Positions 63,197 to 64,000 of a DNA stretch of 64,000 nucleotides are shown in pieces. The position numbers were made by a program, and so were the translations under genes. The notes beneath the pieces were generated by a model, which searched no databases, had not been told where the DNA came from, and saw only the letters and a program-made list of their open reading frames with translations. Position 1 is the stretch's first letter. Each line of letters opens with the position of its first letter. Source of the stretch: an uncultured SAR116 cluster alpha proteobacterium (lineage in GTDB: Bacteria > Pseudomonadota > Alphaproteobacteria > Puniceispirillales > Marisalimonadaceae); contig CABYED010000005.1 in the NCBI GenBank assembly GCA_902517815.1, positions 1 to 64,000 on the forward strand, read 5' to 3'.

Positions 63197-64000
63197 ATGA
63201 AAATAACTTTCCACACTGTATTAAAAAGTTGGAAAAATATTTTAAATTATATTTTTTTAGCAACGGGAACAACGGTCTTTTTTTTGTTAAATATAGCTGT
63301 CGCATCAGAACCAAAACCATGGCAAATGGATCTGCAAGAACCTGCTGGAATAATTGCTACAAAAGCAACTGACCTTCACAACTTTCTTCTTGTTGTGATT
63401 ACTTTGATTTCAGTTTTTGTGCTTGGTTTGTTAGTTTATGTATGCATAAAATTTAGAGAAAAACCTAACGTAAAACCATCGAAAACTTCACATAATACAC
63501 TGATTGAGATTATTTGGACTGTGGTTCCGGTTTTGATTCTTGTTGTTATTGCTGTTCCTTCATTCAAGCTTCTTTATTTAACTGAAGCAGATAAGCCAGT
63601 TGATATGGTTGTCAAGGTGTCCGGGGCTCAATGGTATTGGAATTATGAATATCCAGATGAAGAAATTTCATTTGATTCATATATAATTGCAGAAAGTGAC
63701 TTAAAGGATAATCAAAAAAGAATGTTGGATGTAGATAATCCACTAGTTGTGCCTGAGGGTACAAGAATAAAATTTCTTGTAACTGGAAATGACGTTATGC
63801 ATTCATTTTTTGTTCCGTCTTTAGCTCTTCAAGTTTACTCTATTGCCGGAAGAATTAATGAAATTTGGACAGAAGTTCCCTTAGGAAAGAAAAAGTACTA
63901 TGGGCAGTGTAATCAAATATGTGGTGTTAACCACGCTTATATGCCAATAGTAATACAAGCTCTTCCTAAGAATGAATATGAAAAATGGCTAAAAAAAGCA
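63197..64000 (+). CDS. coxB: Cytochrome c oxidase subunit II (3' end cut by window)
   Basis: The frame starts with ATG 63197 behind a GAGG site and is open to the window end (268 codons). It has a signal-like segment, two membrane helices (TDLHNFLLVVITLISVFVLG; LIEIIWTVVPVLILVVIAVP), the aromatic stretch SGAQWYWNYEYPD, and the CuA ligands in NDVMHSFFVPSL and CNQICGVNHAYMP. It accepts electrons from cytochrome c. Only a few residues should be missing. Confidence 0.96.
   Translation, partial: MKITFHTVLKSWKNILNYIFLATGTTVFFLLNIAVASEPKPWQMDLQEPAGIIATKATDLHNFLLVVITLISVFVLGLLVYVCIKFREKPNVKPSKTSHNTLIEIIWTVVPVLILVVIAVPSFKLLYLTEADKPVDMVVKVSGAQWYWNYEYPDEEISFDSYIIAESDLKDNQKRMLDVDNPLVVPEGTRIKFLVTGNDVMHSFFVPSLALQVYSIAGRINEIWTEVPLGKKKYYGQCNQICGVNHAYMPIVIQALPKNEYEKWLKKA

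Noticed and set aside
1-64000. CRISPR arrays, rRNA genes, transposases, integrases
   Set aside because: No regularly spaced repeat array, rRNA core sequence or recombinase/transposase motif was seen on either strand.

Overview
The window is a 64 kb piece of an A+T-rich bacterial chromosome, most likely from a streamlined marine alphaproteobacterium. The clues are a proteorhodopsin/retinal locus, a sox thiosulfate locus, and gene neighbourhoods common in Alphaproteobacteria: tldD followed by coxB; ileS-lspA-DUF3035-mutL; and pmbA close to waaA-lpxK-lpxL. The exact clade (SAR116-, AEGEAN-169- or HIMB59-like) cannot be fixed by eye.

Bases 1-11,705 are an accessory island. Three direct copies of the 3' part of a leucine tRNA (anticodon loop CAA through the acceptor end) lie at 436-488, 7278-7330 and 11653-11705. 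They delimit two cargo cassettes. Cassette A (about 489-7277) has an amidase, a branched-chain/amide-type binding protein, and divergent livM-livH-livG-livF-like genes. Cassette B (about 7331-11652) has a polar-amino-acid-type ABC importer in one operon with a metal-dependent amidohydrolase, and is visibly richer in G+C. Each cassette is therefore an importer plus a C-N hydrolase, which suggests scavenging of organic nitrogen. Copies 1 and 2 also share about 300 bp upstream of the tRNA fragment. That stretch includes the C-terminal codons of a surface-protein-like gene and a pair of 9-bp direct repeats that could be integrase arm sites. No integrase or intact tRNA is in the window.

From 11.7 kb on the sequence looks like ordinary chromosome. 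11.7-20.1 kb holds two tandem CoxG-like genes, a ProXp-type deacylase, a SoxS-like thioredoxin, soxYZCDB, and convergent soxF and a small cytochrome c; soxXA is not present. 20.2-31 kb has acnB, a D-serine dehydratase-like enzyme, a J-domain protein, a TauD-type dioxygenase with a GMC oxidoreductase, ChaC and an MscS channel. 31-42.3 kb is housekeeping: ribF, ileS, lspA, a lipoprotein gene, mutL, rsmD, rluB, tadA, purD, xseA. 42.5-51 kb has small membrane ORFs, lipid A/Kdo genes (lpxL, lpxK, waaA, a DUF374 acyltransferase), an msbA-like exporter, a phosphatase and pmbA.

After argC, 53.1-58.3 kb is a phototrophy locus: a proteorhodopsin with Gln at the spectral-tuning site (blue type), a strong intrinsic terminator, then crtI-crtB-crtY-blh, enough to make retinal from GGPP. 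The window closes with ubiA, rsmE, a glutamate-cysteine ligase, tldD and the start of coxB, cut by the window end.

The feature most worth pursuing is the left end: serially stacked, tRNA-fragment-bounded nutrient cassettes without an integrase, similar in logic to tRNA-targeting cargo elements (tycheposons) described in marine cyanobacteria.
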